From the NCBI GenBank assembly GCA_015068525.1, contig SVKJ01000008.1:1-64000 (forward strand): a stretch of 64,000 bases of DNA, read 5' to 3'. Below, piece after piece: positions 31,438 to 40,015 of this stretch. The notes beneath the pieces were generated by a model. It saw only the letters and a list, made by a program, of their open reading frames with translations. It searched no databases and was not told the DNA's origin. This DNA comes from Oscillospiraceae bacterium (GTDB taxonomy: Bacteria; Bacillota; Clostridia; UMGS1840; HGM11507). The translations under genes were made by a program, and so were the position numbers. The first letter of the stretch is position 1; each line of letters opens with the position of its first letter.

Positions 31438-32268
31438 ATGTATGGAAAACTATATATTTGTGCAACCCCAATTGGTAATCTTTCTGATATTACTTTAAGG
31501 GTTTTAGATACGTTAAGAGAAGTTGATATAATAGCAGCAGAGGACACGAGGCATACTCTGAAACTTCTTAACCATTTTGATATTAAAAAACCACTTATAA
31601 GTTATTTTGAACATAACAAACAGTATAAGGGCGCTAAAATAATAAACGAATTAAAGCAAGGAAAAAATGTTGCTTTAGTATCAGATGCAGGAACGCCGAT
31701 TATATCTGACCCCGGAGAGCAACTTGTTAAAGAATGTATAGAAAATAATATTGAAATTGAATCTTTGCCGGGTCCCTGTGCGTGTGTAACTGCTATGACT
31801 TTATGCGGTCTTGACTCGAAGAGATTTATGTTCTACGGGTTTTTGCAACATAAATCAAAGGACAAGTTAAAAGAACTTGAAGAATTAAAGCATATAAAAT
31901 ATACCCTTGTTTTTTACGAAGCACCTCATAAACTTGTTTCGACTTTAGAATGTATATATGAAGTTTTTGGCAATAGGGATATCGCACTCCTTCGGGAAAT
32001 GACCAAAAAGTTTCAGGAAACTCTCCGTATGTCTTTATCGGAGGCTATAGAATATTACAAGGAAAAAGAGCCAAAAGGGGAATATGTACTTACTGTAAGT
32101 GGTGCAAAAGAAGAAATAAGCGCAGATTTTTCTTCTCTTTCTATCGAAGAACATGTTGACATTTATATTGAAGAAGGTCTTTCGAAAAAAGATGCAATAA
32201 AAAAATGTGCTGAAGACAGAAATATTTCCAAAAGAGATGTATATAATATTGTAATGAAAAAGGATTAA
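31438..32268 (+). CDS. rsmI: 16S rRNA (cytidine-1402-2'-O)-methyltransferase
   Basis: RsmI methylates the ribose of C1402 in the decoding centre of 16S rRNA. The 276-aa SAM-dependent enzyme has the tetrapyrrole-methylase fold: LYICATPIGNLSDITLRVLD at the start, IIAAEDTRHTLKLLNHF, SYFEHNK, ALVSDAGTPIISDPGEQLV and FYEAPHKL. A closing AEDRNISKRDVYNIVMK helix is typical. AAAGGTG precedes the ATG. It is a one-gene unit ended by a strong hairpin. Confidence 0.95.
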   Translation: MYGKLYICATPIGNLSDITLRVLDTLREVDIIAAEDTRHTLKLLNHFDIKKPLISYFEHNKQYKGAKIINELKQGKNVALVSDAGTPIISDPGEQLVKECIENNIEIESLPGPCACVTAMTLCGLDSKRFMFYGFLQHKSKDKLKELEELKHIKYTLVFYEAPHKLVSTLECIYEVFGNRDIALLREMTKKFQETLRMSLSEAIEYYKEKEPKGEYVLTVSGAKEEISADFSSLSIEEHVDIYIEEGLSKKDAIKKCAEDRNISKRDVYNIVMKKD

Positions 32269-32272
32269 AAAA

Positions 32273-32328
32273 TGTGCAGTATTGATGAGTATCTTTATAA
32301 ACACTCGGCAATACTGCACATTTTTTTT
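32273..32328 (+). terminator. Terminator of rsmI
   Basis: TGTGCAGTATTG (32273-32284) and CAATACTGCACA (32309-32320) form a 12-bp stem with a 24-nt loop, followed by eight T. Confidence 0.85.
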
Positions 32329-32388
32329 CTTTTATCATAATATGGTAGTGAGATAAAATGTCTCTAAAAATCTATGGAGGTTATAAAT

Positions 32389-33162
32389 ATGGCAGATAAG
32401 TGTAATTGCTGTTCAAACAGCTCTATAAAAGATAAAGTTTGTATTCATACTGATAAAGTCTATGATTCCTGTAGAGAAAAAGACTGCTTGGAAGATTTAA
32501 GAGTATATCTTACCCGTGAAGGTCAGGAAGTTGCTGATCGTGCAATCAGTGTTAGAATTAAAGGTGCGGAAATTGTCTGGGTATATTCTGATGTAGAACC
32601 TGTCGCTTTTAATAAAGGGTATTATACTGTAAGTGTTAAATATTTCTTTAAAATTACATTGGAATTGTTTACAGGTTGCGGAAGACCAACACTTGTTGAA
32701 GGACTTGCAACATTTGATAAAAAAATCATTCTTTATGGTTCAGAAGGTAATGCTAAAATATATACATCTGTATACAGACCTGACGAACAGGATATTTTAG
32801 AATCTGTTAAAACAAATCTTCCTCGTTCTGTTGTAGAAGTGGTTGACCCTGTTGTATTAAATGCAAAACTTGTTGAAAAAGACAAATGCTCTTCTTGCTG
32901 TGACGTAGATATTACATCTATACCGGGATGCATTTGCCGTTGCTTTAGTGACGATTTAGTATCTTCAGGAGATAATAAAACAGTTTATGTAACTATTGGC
33001 ATATTTACAATAGTAAAACTTGAAAGAAGCGTTCAGTTAATGATTCCTGTATGCGATTTCTGTATTCCTGAAAAAGAATGTGAAGGGTCAACAGATGAAG
33101 ATCCATGCAACGTATTCAGAAGTCTGTGTTTCCCTGTAGAAGAATTCTTCCCACCAATGTAA
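32389..33162 (+). CDS. Cys-rich conserved clostridial protein, unknown function
   Basis: I do not recognise a named family. The 257-aa soluble protein has cysteine clusters at both ends (ADKCNCCSNSS and SCREKDCLEDLR near the N terminus; CSSCCDVD, GCICRCF, CDFCIPEKEC in the C-terminal half) around a beta-rich middle with FNKGYYTVSVKYFFKITLEL. Such layouts occur in clostridial spore-coat-related proteins, so a sporulation role is possible but unproven. ATG at 32389 is chosen because GGAGG lies at 32376-32380, inside a longer frame from 32374. It is a single-gene unit. Confidence 0.7.
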   Translation: MADKCNCCSNSSIKDKVCIHTDKVYDSCREKDCLEDLRVYLTREGQEVADRAISVRIKGAEIVWVYSDVEPVAFNKGYYTVSVKYFFKITLELFTGCGRPTLVEGLATFDKKIILYGSEGNAKIYTSVYRPDEQDILESVKTNLPRSVVEVVDPVVLNAKLVEKDKCSSCCDVDITSIPGCICRCFSDDLVSSGDNKTVYVTIGIFTIVKLERSVQLMIPVCDFCIPEKECEGSTDEDPCNVFRSLCFPVEEFFPPM

Positions 33163-33211
33163 GTTTAAAGGCGTTAAAATTGCCCGTAACACGCAGGGGA
33201 AAATGAGTTTA

Positions 33212-33339
33212 TGAGGATGCAGGTGCATCCTCTTTTTTTACAAGGTATAAATTGCTGATGGCAATTTATAAAATCAATACCCTGCGTTTTTCGTTATACA
33301 ACAAAATGGGGTGTATCTCTTTTTCAAGAGATACACCCT
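33212..33339. terminator. Two terminator hairpins between converging genes
   Basis: GAGGATGC-AGGT-GCATCCTC followed by seven T (33212-33239) ends the Cys-rich gene. GGGTGTATCTCTT and AAGAGATACACCC (about 33311-33339) form a second strong stem that probably serves the leftward pgcA gene. In between, a TATAAATTGC/GCAATTTATA hairpin lies at about 33244-33269. The rest of 33163-33454 shows nothing else. Confidence 0.7.
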
Positions 33340-33454
33340 CGTTTGCATTTCCTTAATAAATTTTTATATAGTTTTAATTGCTTCTTGGTAAATGTTGTCT
33401 GCATCACTTTATAATTACAATTACACTATAACACAGCAATATTAAAAATGCAAG

Positions 33455-35122
33455 TTAATCAAAAAGTTTATTTAACTCTTCTTTGTAAAGTTTTAATTTT
33501 TCTTCAGATTCGCTGTTTGTCGGTGTTTTAACCATAATATAACCTTTGATTTTAGGCTCGGTTCCTGATGGTCTTATAAATAGTGTGGTATCATCAGAAA
33601 GTTCAAATCTTAAAACATCGGCTGAAGGAAGTCCTTCGACTCCTTCTTTATAGTCAATAACTTTTGTTACAGGAAAACCGCCAAGCGTTTTTGGGGTATC
33701 ATTTCTTAAAGATATCATAATATTTTTGATTTTTTCCATACCTTCTAAGCCTTCAAATGAAACAGAAATAACCTGTTCTTTGAAATAGCCGTATTTTTCA
33801 TAAAGATTTTCCATAGCGTCATATAAGGTCATACCTTTATCATTATAATATGCTGCCATTTCAGCAATAAGAAGACATGCATTAACACCGTCTTTATCTC
33901 TTGCGTGAGTTCCGCTTAAGTATCCGTAACTTTCTTCAAAGCCAAAGAGGAAAGTATGGCTTAAATCTTTTTCATATTCTTTTATTTTTTCACCAATAAA
34001 TTTAAAGCCTGTAAGAACGTCAACCATTTTTACGTTAAAGTCATCACAAATATCTTTTGCCATTTTAGTTGAAACAATTGATTTAATAACTGCACCGTTT
34101 TTTGGCAATCTGCCCTGTTCTTTTAAGCCTTCTAAAATATAGTGGGTAAGTAAAGCACCTACCTGATTTCCTGTCATACAAACAAATTCATCATTTTTAT
34201 TCTTAACAACTATTCCCACACGGTCGCAGTCAGGGTCAGTTCCTAAAATTAAGTTTGCACCGTCACGTTTTGCATATTCCATTGCAATGTTAAATCCCTC
34301 TTTGTCTTCAGGATTAGGGGATTTAACGGTTGAAAACATCGGGTCCGGCATTTCCTGTTCTTTAACAACAGTCACATTAGTAAAACCTGCTCTTTTTAAA
34401 ACTTCTCTTACAGGTATGTTTCCTGTGCCGTGAAATGGTGTGTAAATAATCTTAATGTCTTTATTTACGTCTTTTCTTATTTGTAATTTTAATACTTCGT
34501 TTATAAATTGTTCATCAATTTCTTTTCCTATGATATTTATTAAAGGATGATTATCTTCTGCTCTTTTAACATCAAATATTGAAAGAGATTCCATGATTTC
34601 AAATACCTTGCCTGCTTCTTTTGGAGGAAGTTGCGAACCGTCTTCCCAGTACGCTTTATACCCGTTGTACTTATACGGATTATGACTTGCGGTAATAACA
34701 ACACCTGCGATAGTTTTTAACTCTCTTATGGCAAAGGAAAGTTCGGGAACAGGTCTTAAACTTTCAAAAAGATATGCTTTAATTCCGTTCGCTGCAAGAA
34801 CTTTTGCAGTTTCTAATGCGAAAACGTCAGAATTTTTTCTTGAGTCATAGGCAATAACAACCCCTCTTTTTTCTCCACCTTTTTCTTTTATAACTTCACT
34901 TAAACCTTGAGTTGCAAGACCTACAACATATTTGTTCATTCTGTTTATTCCTGCGCCGATTATTCCGCGAAGTCCTGCTGTGCCAAATTCCAACAGCTTT
35001 ATAAATCTTTCTTTTATTTCTTTGTCGTTATCCTTGATTTCCAAAAGTTCTTCTTTAAGTTCCTTATCTAAATTTTCGTAGTTTAGCCATTTTTCATACT
35101 CTTTAATATACATATTATTCAT
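33455..35122 (-). CDS. pgcA: Alpha-phosphoglucomutase/phosphomannomutase
   Basis: The enzyme interconverts glucose 1- and 6-phosphate for sugar-nucleotide and polysaccharide synthesis. The 555-aa length matches PgcA. Motifs: GTAGLRGIIGAGINRMN (about 47), the phosphoserine loop VVITASHNPYKYNGYKAY (about 140), GTDPDCDRVGI (Mg2+ site, about 295), GFEESYGYLSG (sugar specificity, about 395) and FIRPSGTEPKIKGY (phosphate-binding, about 520). It is downstream of apgM with a 3-bp gap. Confidence 0.95.
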   Translation of the reverse strand: MNNMYIKEYEKWLNYENLDKELKEELLEIKDNDKEIKERFIKLLEFGTAGLRGIIGAGINRMNKYVVGLATQGLSEVIKEKGGEKRGVVIAYDSRKNSDVFALETAKVLAANGIKAYLFESLRPVPELSFAIRELKTIAGVVITASHNPYKYNGYKAYWEDGSQLPPKEAGKVFEIMESLSIFDVKRAEDNHPLINIIGKEIDEQFINEVLKLQIRKDVNKDIKIIYTPFHGTGNIPVREVLKRAGFTNVTVVKEQEMPDPMFSTVKSPNPEDKEGFNIAMEYAKRDGANLILGTDPDCDRVGIVVKNKNDEFVCMTGNQVGALLTHYILEGLKEQGRLPKNGAVIKSIVSTKMAKDICDDFNVKMVDVLTGFKFIGEKIKEYEKDLSHTFLFGFEESYGYLSGTHARDKDGVNACLLIAEMAAYYNDKGMTLYDAMENLYEKYGYFKEQVISVSFEGLEGMEKIKNIMISLRNDTPKTLGGFPVTKVIDYKEGVEGLPSADVLRFELSDDTTLFIRPSGTEPKIKGYIMVKTPTNSESEEKLKLYKEELNKLFD

Positions 35123-35125
35123 CCT

Positions 35126-36334
35126 TTATATTTTATTTTTAATTATTTCACTTATTAACTTATGACCTTTTTCAAAATATATGCCTGATTTATCTGCATC
35201 TTTTTCTGAATAAATATAATCGTTTTTTTCTTCATAGTCAGAATCTTTTACAAGTACAAACGGAACAGGCTCGCTTGTATGAGTTTTAAGTGCAACCGGT
35301 GTAGGATGGTCAGGTAAAACTAAAAGTCTGAATTCTTCTTTTGTACTTAAAAGATATTCATATATTGGTTTTACAACTTTTTCATCAATCAGTTCAATTG
35401 ATTTAACTTTGTCGGATAAACTCCCCTGATGGCCGCTTTCATCTGCAGCCTCAATGTGAAGGTAAAGATATTCGTCACCGTTTTTTAAGGCTTCAATCCC
35501 TGCTTTTGCTTTAGCCAAAAAGTCTGTATGCACATTTCCTGTAGCACCTTCTACATCTATGCTTTTAAGCCCGCTTAAAAGAGCAATACCTTTTATTAAG
35601 TCAACTGCCGATATAACACTTCCTGTTATTCCGAATTTTTCTTTATAGTTTTCAAGTTGAGGTTTTGTTCCTTCTCCCCAAACCCATATAGAATTTGCAG
35701 GATTTTTACCTTCTTTAATTCTTTTTAGATTAACAGGATGATTTTTTAAAATTTCATAACTTTTTTCCATAAGTGCAAGAATTGATTTATCCGAAGGAAG
35801 ATACTCGCCTACAACTTTGTCAGATATATCATGAGGAGGGGTAAGAGGACCTGCTTCTTTCATATCTTTTCTTAAAAGCAGATGGCGGTAACTTATTCCC
35901 GGATACAAAGAAAAAATTTCATCTTCAAGTTCCTCTTTTAAAGTTTTAATAATTTCTCTTGCTTCACTTGTTGTAATTTCTCCTGCACTGTAATCTATCA
36001 TAGTTTTATCACAATAATTGTCTTCGTCTGATAATGTAACAAGATTTGCTCTGTATGTAATATCCGTATCCGTTAACTCTACTCCGATACTTGCGGCCTC
36101 TAAAGGAGAACGTCCGCTGTAATTTTTGCTCGGGTCAAAACCCATAACACAAAGGTTCGCAACATCACTTCCCGGTTTTAAACCTTCGTATACAGTTCTT
36201 AATTTTCCCATAACTCCAATCTTTGCAAATTTGTCCATATATGGCTTGTTTGCAATCTCCAAAGGAGTTTTATTGTTTATTTCGGGAATGGGAAGGTCTG
36301 CCATACCATCTCCCAATATAATAACATACTTCAT
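35126..36334 (-). CDS. apgM: Cofactor-independent phosphoglycerate mutase, ApgM type
   Basis: This 402-aa enzyme interconverts 2- and 3-phosphoglycerate with a metal-dependent phosphoserine mechanism. It shows the archaeal-type iPGM family features: VIILGDGMADLPIPE (metal Asp), ANLCVMGFDPSKNYSGRSPLEA with the serine, HIEAADESGHQGSLSDKVKS and LVLPDHPTPVALKTH. ATG at 36334 is preferred; the in-frame GTG nine bases upstream falls in the GCGGTGA ribosome site. Together with pgcA it makes a sugar-phosphate operon. Confidence 0.93.
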   Translation of the reverse strand: MKYVIILGDGMADLPIPEINNKTPLEIANKPYMDKFAKIGVMGKLRTVYEGLKPGSDVANLCVMGFDPSKNYSGRSPLEAASIGVELTDTDITYRANLVTLSDEDNYCDKTMIDYSAGEITTSEAREIIKTLKEELEDEIFSLYPGISYRHLLLRKDMKEAGPLTPPHDISDKVVGEYLPSDKSILALMEKSYEILKNHPVNLKRIKEGKNPANSIWVWGEGTKPQLENYKEKFGITGSVISAVDLIKGIALLSGLKSIDVEGATGNVHTDFLAKAKAGIEALKNGDEYLYLHIEAADESGHQGSLSDKVKSIELIDEKVVKPIYEYLLSTKEEFRLLVLPDHPTPVALKTHTSEPVPFVLVKDSDYEEKNDYIYSEKDADKSGIYFEKGHKLISEIIKNKI

Positions 36335-36555
36335 TTTTATCACCGCTTTTTTATAATATTCTCATTTTATTTTATTATAATAAATTTTAGAAGTATATTC
36401 AAGTTAAATTTATAGTTGTAATAACGAATATACGTAGAAAAATTAGGTATCTATGCACAAAAATTACAAAAATAAAATTTCAAGCAAATAAAAGAAAATG
36501 AGAGAAAATAAGAGAAAATATAAGATATATTTAAAAAACGAGCATTTATTGCCTC

Positions 36556-36584
36556 TTGTTATTCTGCTTTTCGTGTGGTATAGT
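36556..36584 (+). promoter_or_regulatory. Promoter of the ACT-hom-lysC operon
   Basis: TTGTTA (36556-36561) and TATAGT (36579-36584) with 17 bp between lie 40 bp before the ATG at 36624. Upstream (about 36490-36525) the unit AGAAAATGAG is repeated three times with a 10-bp period, an A-tract phase that may bend DNA or act as an UP element. Confidence 0.7.
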
Positions 36585-36623
36585 AATGGAATAAACAAAT
36601 GTATATGTGGGGTGAACAGTAAA

Positions 36624-37070
36624 ATGCCCGGCAGGGATAAACTCTATATAGTATCAAAAGAGGCACTTTCGGAAGTTCTTAAAAAAACTTTATATGCAAA
36701 AGAACTTCTTGAAACAAAAAAAGTTGCCAATACTACTGAAGCGATTAAAAAAGCGGGGATTTCACGAGGCGCTTTTTATAAATATAAAGACCTTATAATG
36801 CCCTTTTACGATATGCAGTCGGAAAAGAAGATTACTTTTTTAATGGTTTTAGAAGATGTAAAGGGTGTTTTGTCTAAAATTTTAAATATTATGGCAAAAT
36901 ATAATGTAAATGTTATTACAATAAATCAAAATGTTCCAATTGATAAGGTTGCAAATGTAACAATAACTGTTGATACTTTTGAAACCAAAATCAAAGCAGA
37001 AGACCTCGTAAAAAAAATAGGCAGTGTTGAAGGTGTAAAAAAGATAGACATCATTTCAAGCGGAACATAA
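36624..37070 (+). CDS. ACT-domain protein (PheB/UPF0735 family)
   Basis: This 148-aa protein has an N-terminal HTH-like half (LYIVSKEALSEVLKKTLYAK, then ISRGAFYKYKDL) and a C-terminal ACT domain (about 72-148, TFLMVLEDVKGVLSKILNIM). It matches the UPF0735/PheB family, which occurs upstream of homoserine dehydrogenase genes and is thought to sense an amino acid. A longer frame from 36498 is rejected because the promoter lies inside it and GGGGTGA sits 10 bases before this ATG. Confidence 0.88.
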   Translation: MPGRDKLYIVSKEALSEVLKKTLYAKELLETKKVANTTEAIKKAGISRGAFYKYKDLIMPFYDMQSEKKITFLMVLEDVKGVLSKILNIMAKYNVNVITINQNVPIDKVANVTITVDTFETKIKAEDLVKKIGSVEGVKKIDIISSGT

Positions 37071-37097
37071 AATAATAGAGAGGAAGATTTTTAGGAT

Positions 37098-38303
37098 ATG
37101 GCAAAAGTTGCAGTATTGGGATACGGAGTAGTAGGATCCGGAGTAGTTGAAGTTCTTAATACAAATAAAGATTCAATTTTTAAAAAAGTATCGGAAGATA
37201 TAGAAGTTAAGTATATACTTGATATAAGAGAATTTGCAAATGATCCGTACGGTCATCTTGTAACGAAAGATTTTGATAAAATTTTAAATGATGATGAGGT
37301 TTCGGTAGTTGCAGAAGTTATGGGAGGGCTTAACCCTTCGTATGAATTTACAAAACAACTTCTTAAATCGGGAAAACACGTTGTAACATCAAATAAAGAA
37401 CTTGTGGCAACGCATGGCACCGAACTTTTGAAAATAGCAAAAGAAAATAATGTAAATTACTTATTCGAAGCAAGTGTTGGCGGAGGTATTCCTATTATAC
37501 GACCTCTTTATCAGTGCCTTGCAGGTAATGAAATATCAAAGGTTACAGGAATACTAAACGGAACAACAAACTATATTTTAACCAAGATGTTTAAAGAAGG
37601 TGTTTCTTTTTCTAAGGCGCTTTCAGATGCTCAGGAAAAAGGCTATGCAGAAAAAAATCCTGATGCTGATGTTTGCGGTCACGATGCCTGCAGAAAAATT
37701 GCAATTCTTACATCTTTGGTTTATGGGAAAAATGTTGACTATAAAAAAATAAATACAATAGGGATAACTGATATAGATTCTTATGACGTAAGTTATGCTG
37801 AAAAACTTGGCGGCGTTTTAAAACTTATAGGCCAGTCAGAGATTGAAGACGGTAAGGTTTACTCTTCGGTTGAACCTGCGATCCTTGAAAAAAATCATCC
37901 TCTTGCCAATATTGAAGACGTGTTCAACGGGATACTTGTCAGCGGAAATGCTATAGGCGATGTTATGTTCTACGGACGTGGTGCTGGTAAACTTCCTACT
38001 GCAAGTGCGGTTGTTGCCGATATTATTGATGCTGTACGAAATAAAGACGGTAGCGAAAAATATTTCTGGAAAGAAGAAGATGGCGATTTTGTTATGCCGT
38101 ATTCTGAAATTAAATCTTCTTATCTTGTGCGTATAGAAGGAAATTTAGATAAAGTAAAATTAGAAAAAGTTTTTGGTGATGTTGAAACTTGCGTGATAAA
38201 AGACGGAGAGTTTGCATTTATTACTCCGTTTGCTAAAAATTGCGAACTTGATGAGATTTTAAAAGACTTTAATGTAATTAAGAAAATAAAGGTTGTTAAA
38301 TAA
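37098..38303 (+). CDS. hom: Homoserine dehydrogenase
   Basis: This enzyme reduces aspartate semialdehyde to homoserine for threonine and methionine synthesis. The 401-aa protein has the NAD(P) motif VAVLGYGVVGSGVVEVL (1-20), GGLNPSYEFTKQLLKSGKHVV, EASVGGGIPIIRPL and GILNGTTNYILTKM (catalytic region, about 175-215), and a short C-terminal ACT-like domain (about 335-401). lysC follows after 11 bp, and the ACT-domain gene precedes it, as often in Clostridia. Confidence 0.95.
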   Translation: MAKVAVLGYGVVGSGVVEVLNTNKDSIFKKVSEDIEVKYILDIREFANDPYGHLVTKDFDKILNDDEVSVVAEVMGGLNPSYEFTKQLLKSGKHVVTSNKELVATHGTELLKIAKENNVNYLFEASVGGGIPIIRPLYQCLAGNEISKVTGILNGTTNYILTKMFKEGVSFSKALSDAQEKGYAEKNPDADVCGHDACRKIAILTSLVYGKNVDYKKINTIGITDIDSYDVSYAEKLGGVLKLIGQSEIEDGKVYSSVEPAILEKNHPLANIEDVFNGILVSGNAIGDVMFYGRGAGKLPTASAVVADIIDAVRNKDGSEKYFWKEEDGDFVMPYSEIKSSYLVRIEGNLDKVKLEKVFGDVETCVIKDGEFAFITPFAKNCELDEILKDFNVIKKIKVVK

Positions 38304-38314
38304 GGGGGATTAAT

Positions 38315-39523
38315 ATGAGCCTGGTAGTTCAGAAATTCGGTGGTTCATCTGTTGCCGATGCAAAAAAGATTTTTAATGTTGCAGGCAGAATTACAGATGC
38401 ATATAACGAAGGTAATGATGTTGTAGTAGTTGTATCTGCTATGGGTGACACTACTGATGATTTAATAGAAAAGGCTAAAGAAATTAACGATAAACCGTCA
38501 AGAAGAGAAATGGATGTTTTGTTATCTACAGGTGAGCAGATAACAATATCGCTTCTTGCGATGGCTTTAGAGAAAATGGGTTATCCTGTTATATCCTTGA
38601 CCGGATGGCAGGTTGCAATGATTACTGACTCTAACAATTCAAAAGCAAGGCTTAAAACAATAAAAACACAAAGGATTTTAAGTGAACTTGACAAGAAAAA
38701 GATTGTTATTGTTGCAGGTTTCCAGGGTGTTAATGAATATAATGATATAACAACTTTGGGAAGAGGCGGCTCTGATACAACAGCAGTTGCACTTGCTGCA
38801 GCACTAAAGGCTGATGTTTGTGAAATCTACACAGATGTTGACGGCGTTTATACTGCTGACCCGAGATATGTTAAAGGCGCTAAAAAATTAAATGACATTT
38901 CGTATGATGAAATGCTGGAACTTGCATCACTTGGCGCAAATGTTTTGCATAATCGTTCGGTTGAACTTGCAAAAAAATATAATGTTAATATGGAAGTTAA
39001 ATCAAGTTTTGAAAAAATAGAAGGAACCAAGGTTAAGGAGGTTAGTCTTGTGGAAAAGATGTTAGTTAGAGGGGTAGCAAAAGATAATGATGTTGCAAGA
39101 ATTTCTGTTATAGGTATTCCTGATGAACCGGGAAAAGCATACAGAGTATTCAATCTTCTTGCAAAAAATAATATAAGTGTTGATATTATATTACAGTCAA
39201 TAGGAAGAGATAATACAAAAGATATTTCGTTTACAGTATGTATGGACCAACTTGACGAAGCGGTTAAAGTGCTTAATGACAATCTTGCAATTTTAGGCGC
39301 TAAAGAAGTTAAATCAAGAAGTGATATCTCAAAAGTATCTATCGTTGGAGCAGGTATGGCATCAAATCCGGGTGTTGCTGCAAAAATGTTTGAAGCATTA
39401 TTTGACGCTCAGATAAATATTCATATGATTTCAACATCTGAAATTAAAGTAAGTGTTTTAATTAATGAAAAAAATGCAGATAAGGCAGTGGAAGTAATAC
39501 ACGACAAATTTTTTAATGAATAA
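38315..39523 (+). CDS. lysC: Aspartate kinase
   Basis: Aspartokinase phosphorylates aspartate, the entry to lysine, threonine and methionine synthesis. The 402-aa monofunctional protein has VQKFGGSSVADA (1-15), LLSTGEQITISLLAMAL, TTLGRGGSDTTAVALAAAL, and EIYTDVDGVYTADPR, then two ACT domains (about 262-402) for allosteric control. An internal start, which would give the beta subunit of ACT domains, may exist near TTAAGGAGGTTAG (about 39032). It ends the ACT-hom-lysC operon. Confidence 0.95.
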   Translation: MSLVVQKFGGSSVADAKKIFNVAGRITDAYNEGNDVVVVVSAMGDTTDDLIEKAKEINDKPSRREMDVLLSTGEQITISLLAMALEKMGYPVISLTGWQVAMITDSNNSKARLKTIKTQRILSELDKKKIVIVAGFQGVNEYNDITTLGRGGSDTTAVALAAALKADVCEIYTDVDGVYTADPRYVKGAKKLNDISYDEMLELASLGANVLHNRSVELAKKYNVNMEVKSSFEKIEGTKVKEVSLVEKMLVRGVAKDNDVARISVIGIPDEPGKAYRVFNLLAKNNISVDIILQSIGRDNTKDISFTVCMDQLDEAVKVLNDNLAILGAKEVKSRSDISKVSIVGAGMASNPGVAAKMFEALFDAQINIHMISTSEIKVSVLINEKNADKAVEVIHDKFFNE

Positions 39524-39562
39524 ATGAAAAATATAAAATAATTTTTGCATAAAAAAAATTAT

Positions 39563-39597
39563 ATCTCCAATAATAATAAAAAATAAATATTGGAGGT
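39563..39597 (+). promoter_or_regulatory. Hairpin masking the ribosome site of the DUF378 gene
   Basis: ATCTCCAATA (39563-39572) pairs with TATTGGAGGT (39588-39597), burying GGAGG of the next gene in a 10-bp stem (with one G-T pair) and a 15-nt A/T-rich loop. The gene should therefore be poorly translated unless the stem is opened. It is not followed by a T tract, so it is not a terminator. Confidence 0.6.
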
Positions 39598-39603
39598 AAT
39601 AAA

Positions 39604-39795
39604 ATGATTGATAAAATTGCACTTATACTTGTAATTGTCGGAGCACTTAACTGGGGAAGCGTAGGTATTTTTGGTTTTGATGCTGTAGGATGGCTTTTCG
39701 GAGGACAACTTGCAATCCTTTCAAGAATTATTTTTACGCTTGTCGGTCTTGCAGGACTGTGGTCAATCACTATGCTTTTTAAAGACAACAGATAA
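39604..39795 (+). CDS. DUF378 small membrane protein
   Basis: This 63-aa protein has two transmembrane segments and the DUF378 signature NWGSVGIFGFDAVGWLFG, followed by ILSRIIFTLVGLAGLWSI. Proteins of this family are widespread; function is unknown. A hairpin that sequesters its ribosome site precedes it and a terminator follows at 39814. Confidence 0.88.
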   Translation: MIDKIALILVIVGALNWGSVGIFGFDAVGWLFGGQLAILSRIIFTLVGLAGLWSITMLFKDNR

Positions 39796-39813
39796 TTTAA
39801 AAAATATTCTTAA

Positions 39814-39857
39814 AAATTTCACCAAAATGGGAATATCCCCTATTGGTGAAATTTTTT
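39814..39857 (+). terminator. Terminator after the DUF378 gene
   Basis: AAATTTCACCAA (39814-39825) pairs with TTGGTGAAATTT (39843-39854), 12 bp, then a T run. Confidence 0.85.
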
Positions 39858-39942
39858 ATTGTGAATTAGCACAACAAGGTTCTCCAAAAAACTTGAACTT
39901 TTAGTTCGTTAGTTTTTTGTGAGGGTCTTATGTATAAAATAC

Positions 39943-39971
39943 TTGTTTTTACTTTCTTTATAGTGTATAAT
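39943..39971 (+). promoter_or_regulatory. Promoter of the TrkA-N/RyR/TIR operon
   Basis: TTGTTT (39943-39948) and TATAAT (39966-39971) are spaced by 17 bp, 45 bp before the first start codon (TTG at 40016). It gives the three-gene operon its own promoter, separate from lysC and rsmG. Confidence 0.75.
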
Positions 39972-40015
39972 ATAAATTGTATTATTGTAATTTTAAGTAG
40001 TACGGGGGGATTTGT

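Noticed and set aside
36335..36623. T-box or amino-acid riboswitch before the ACT-hom-lysC operon
   Set aside because: The promoter at 36556-36584 leaves only about 30 nt of leader before the start codon; no T-box core or lysine-riboswitch segments are visible.
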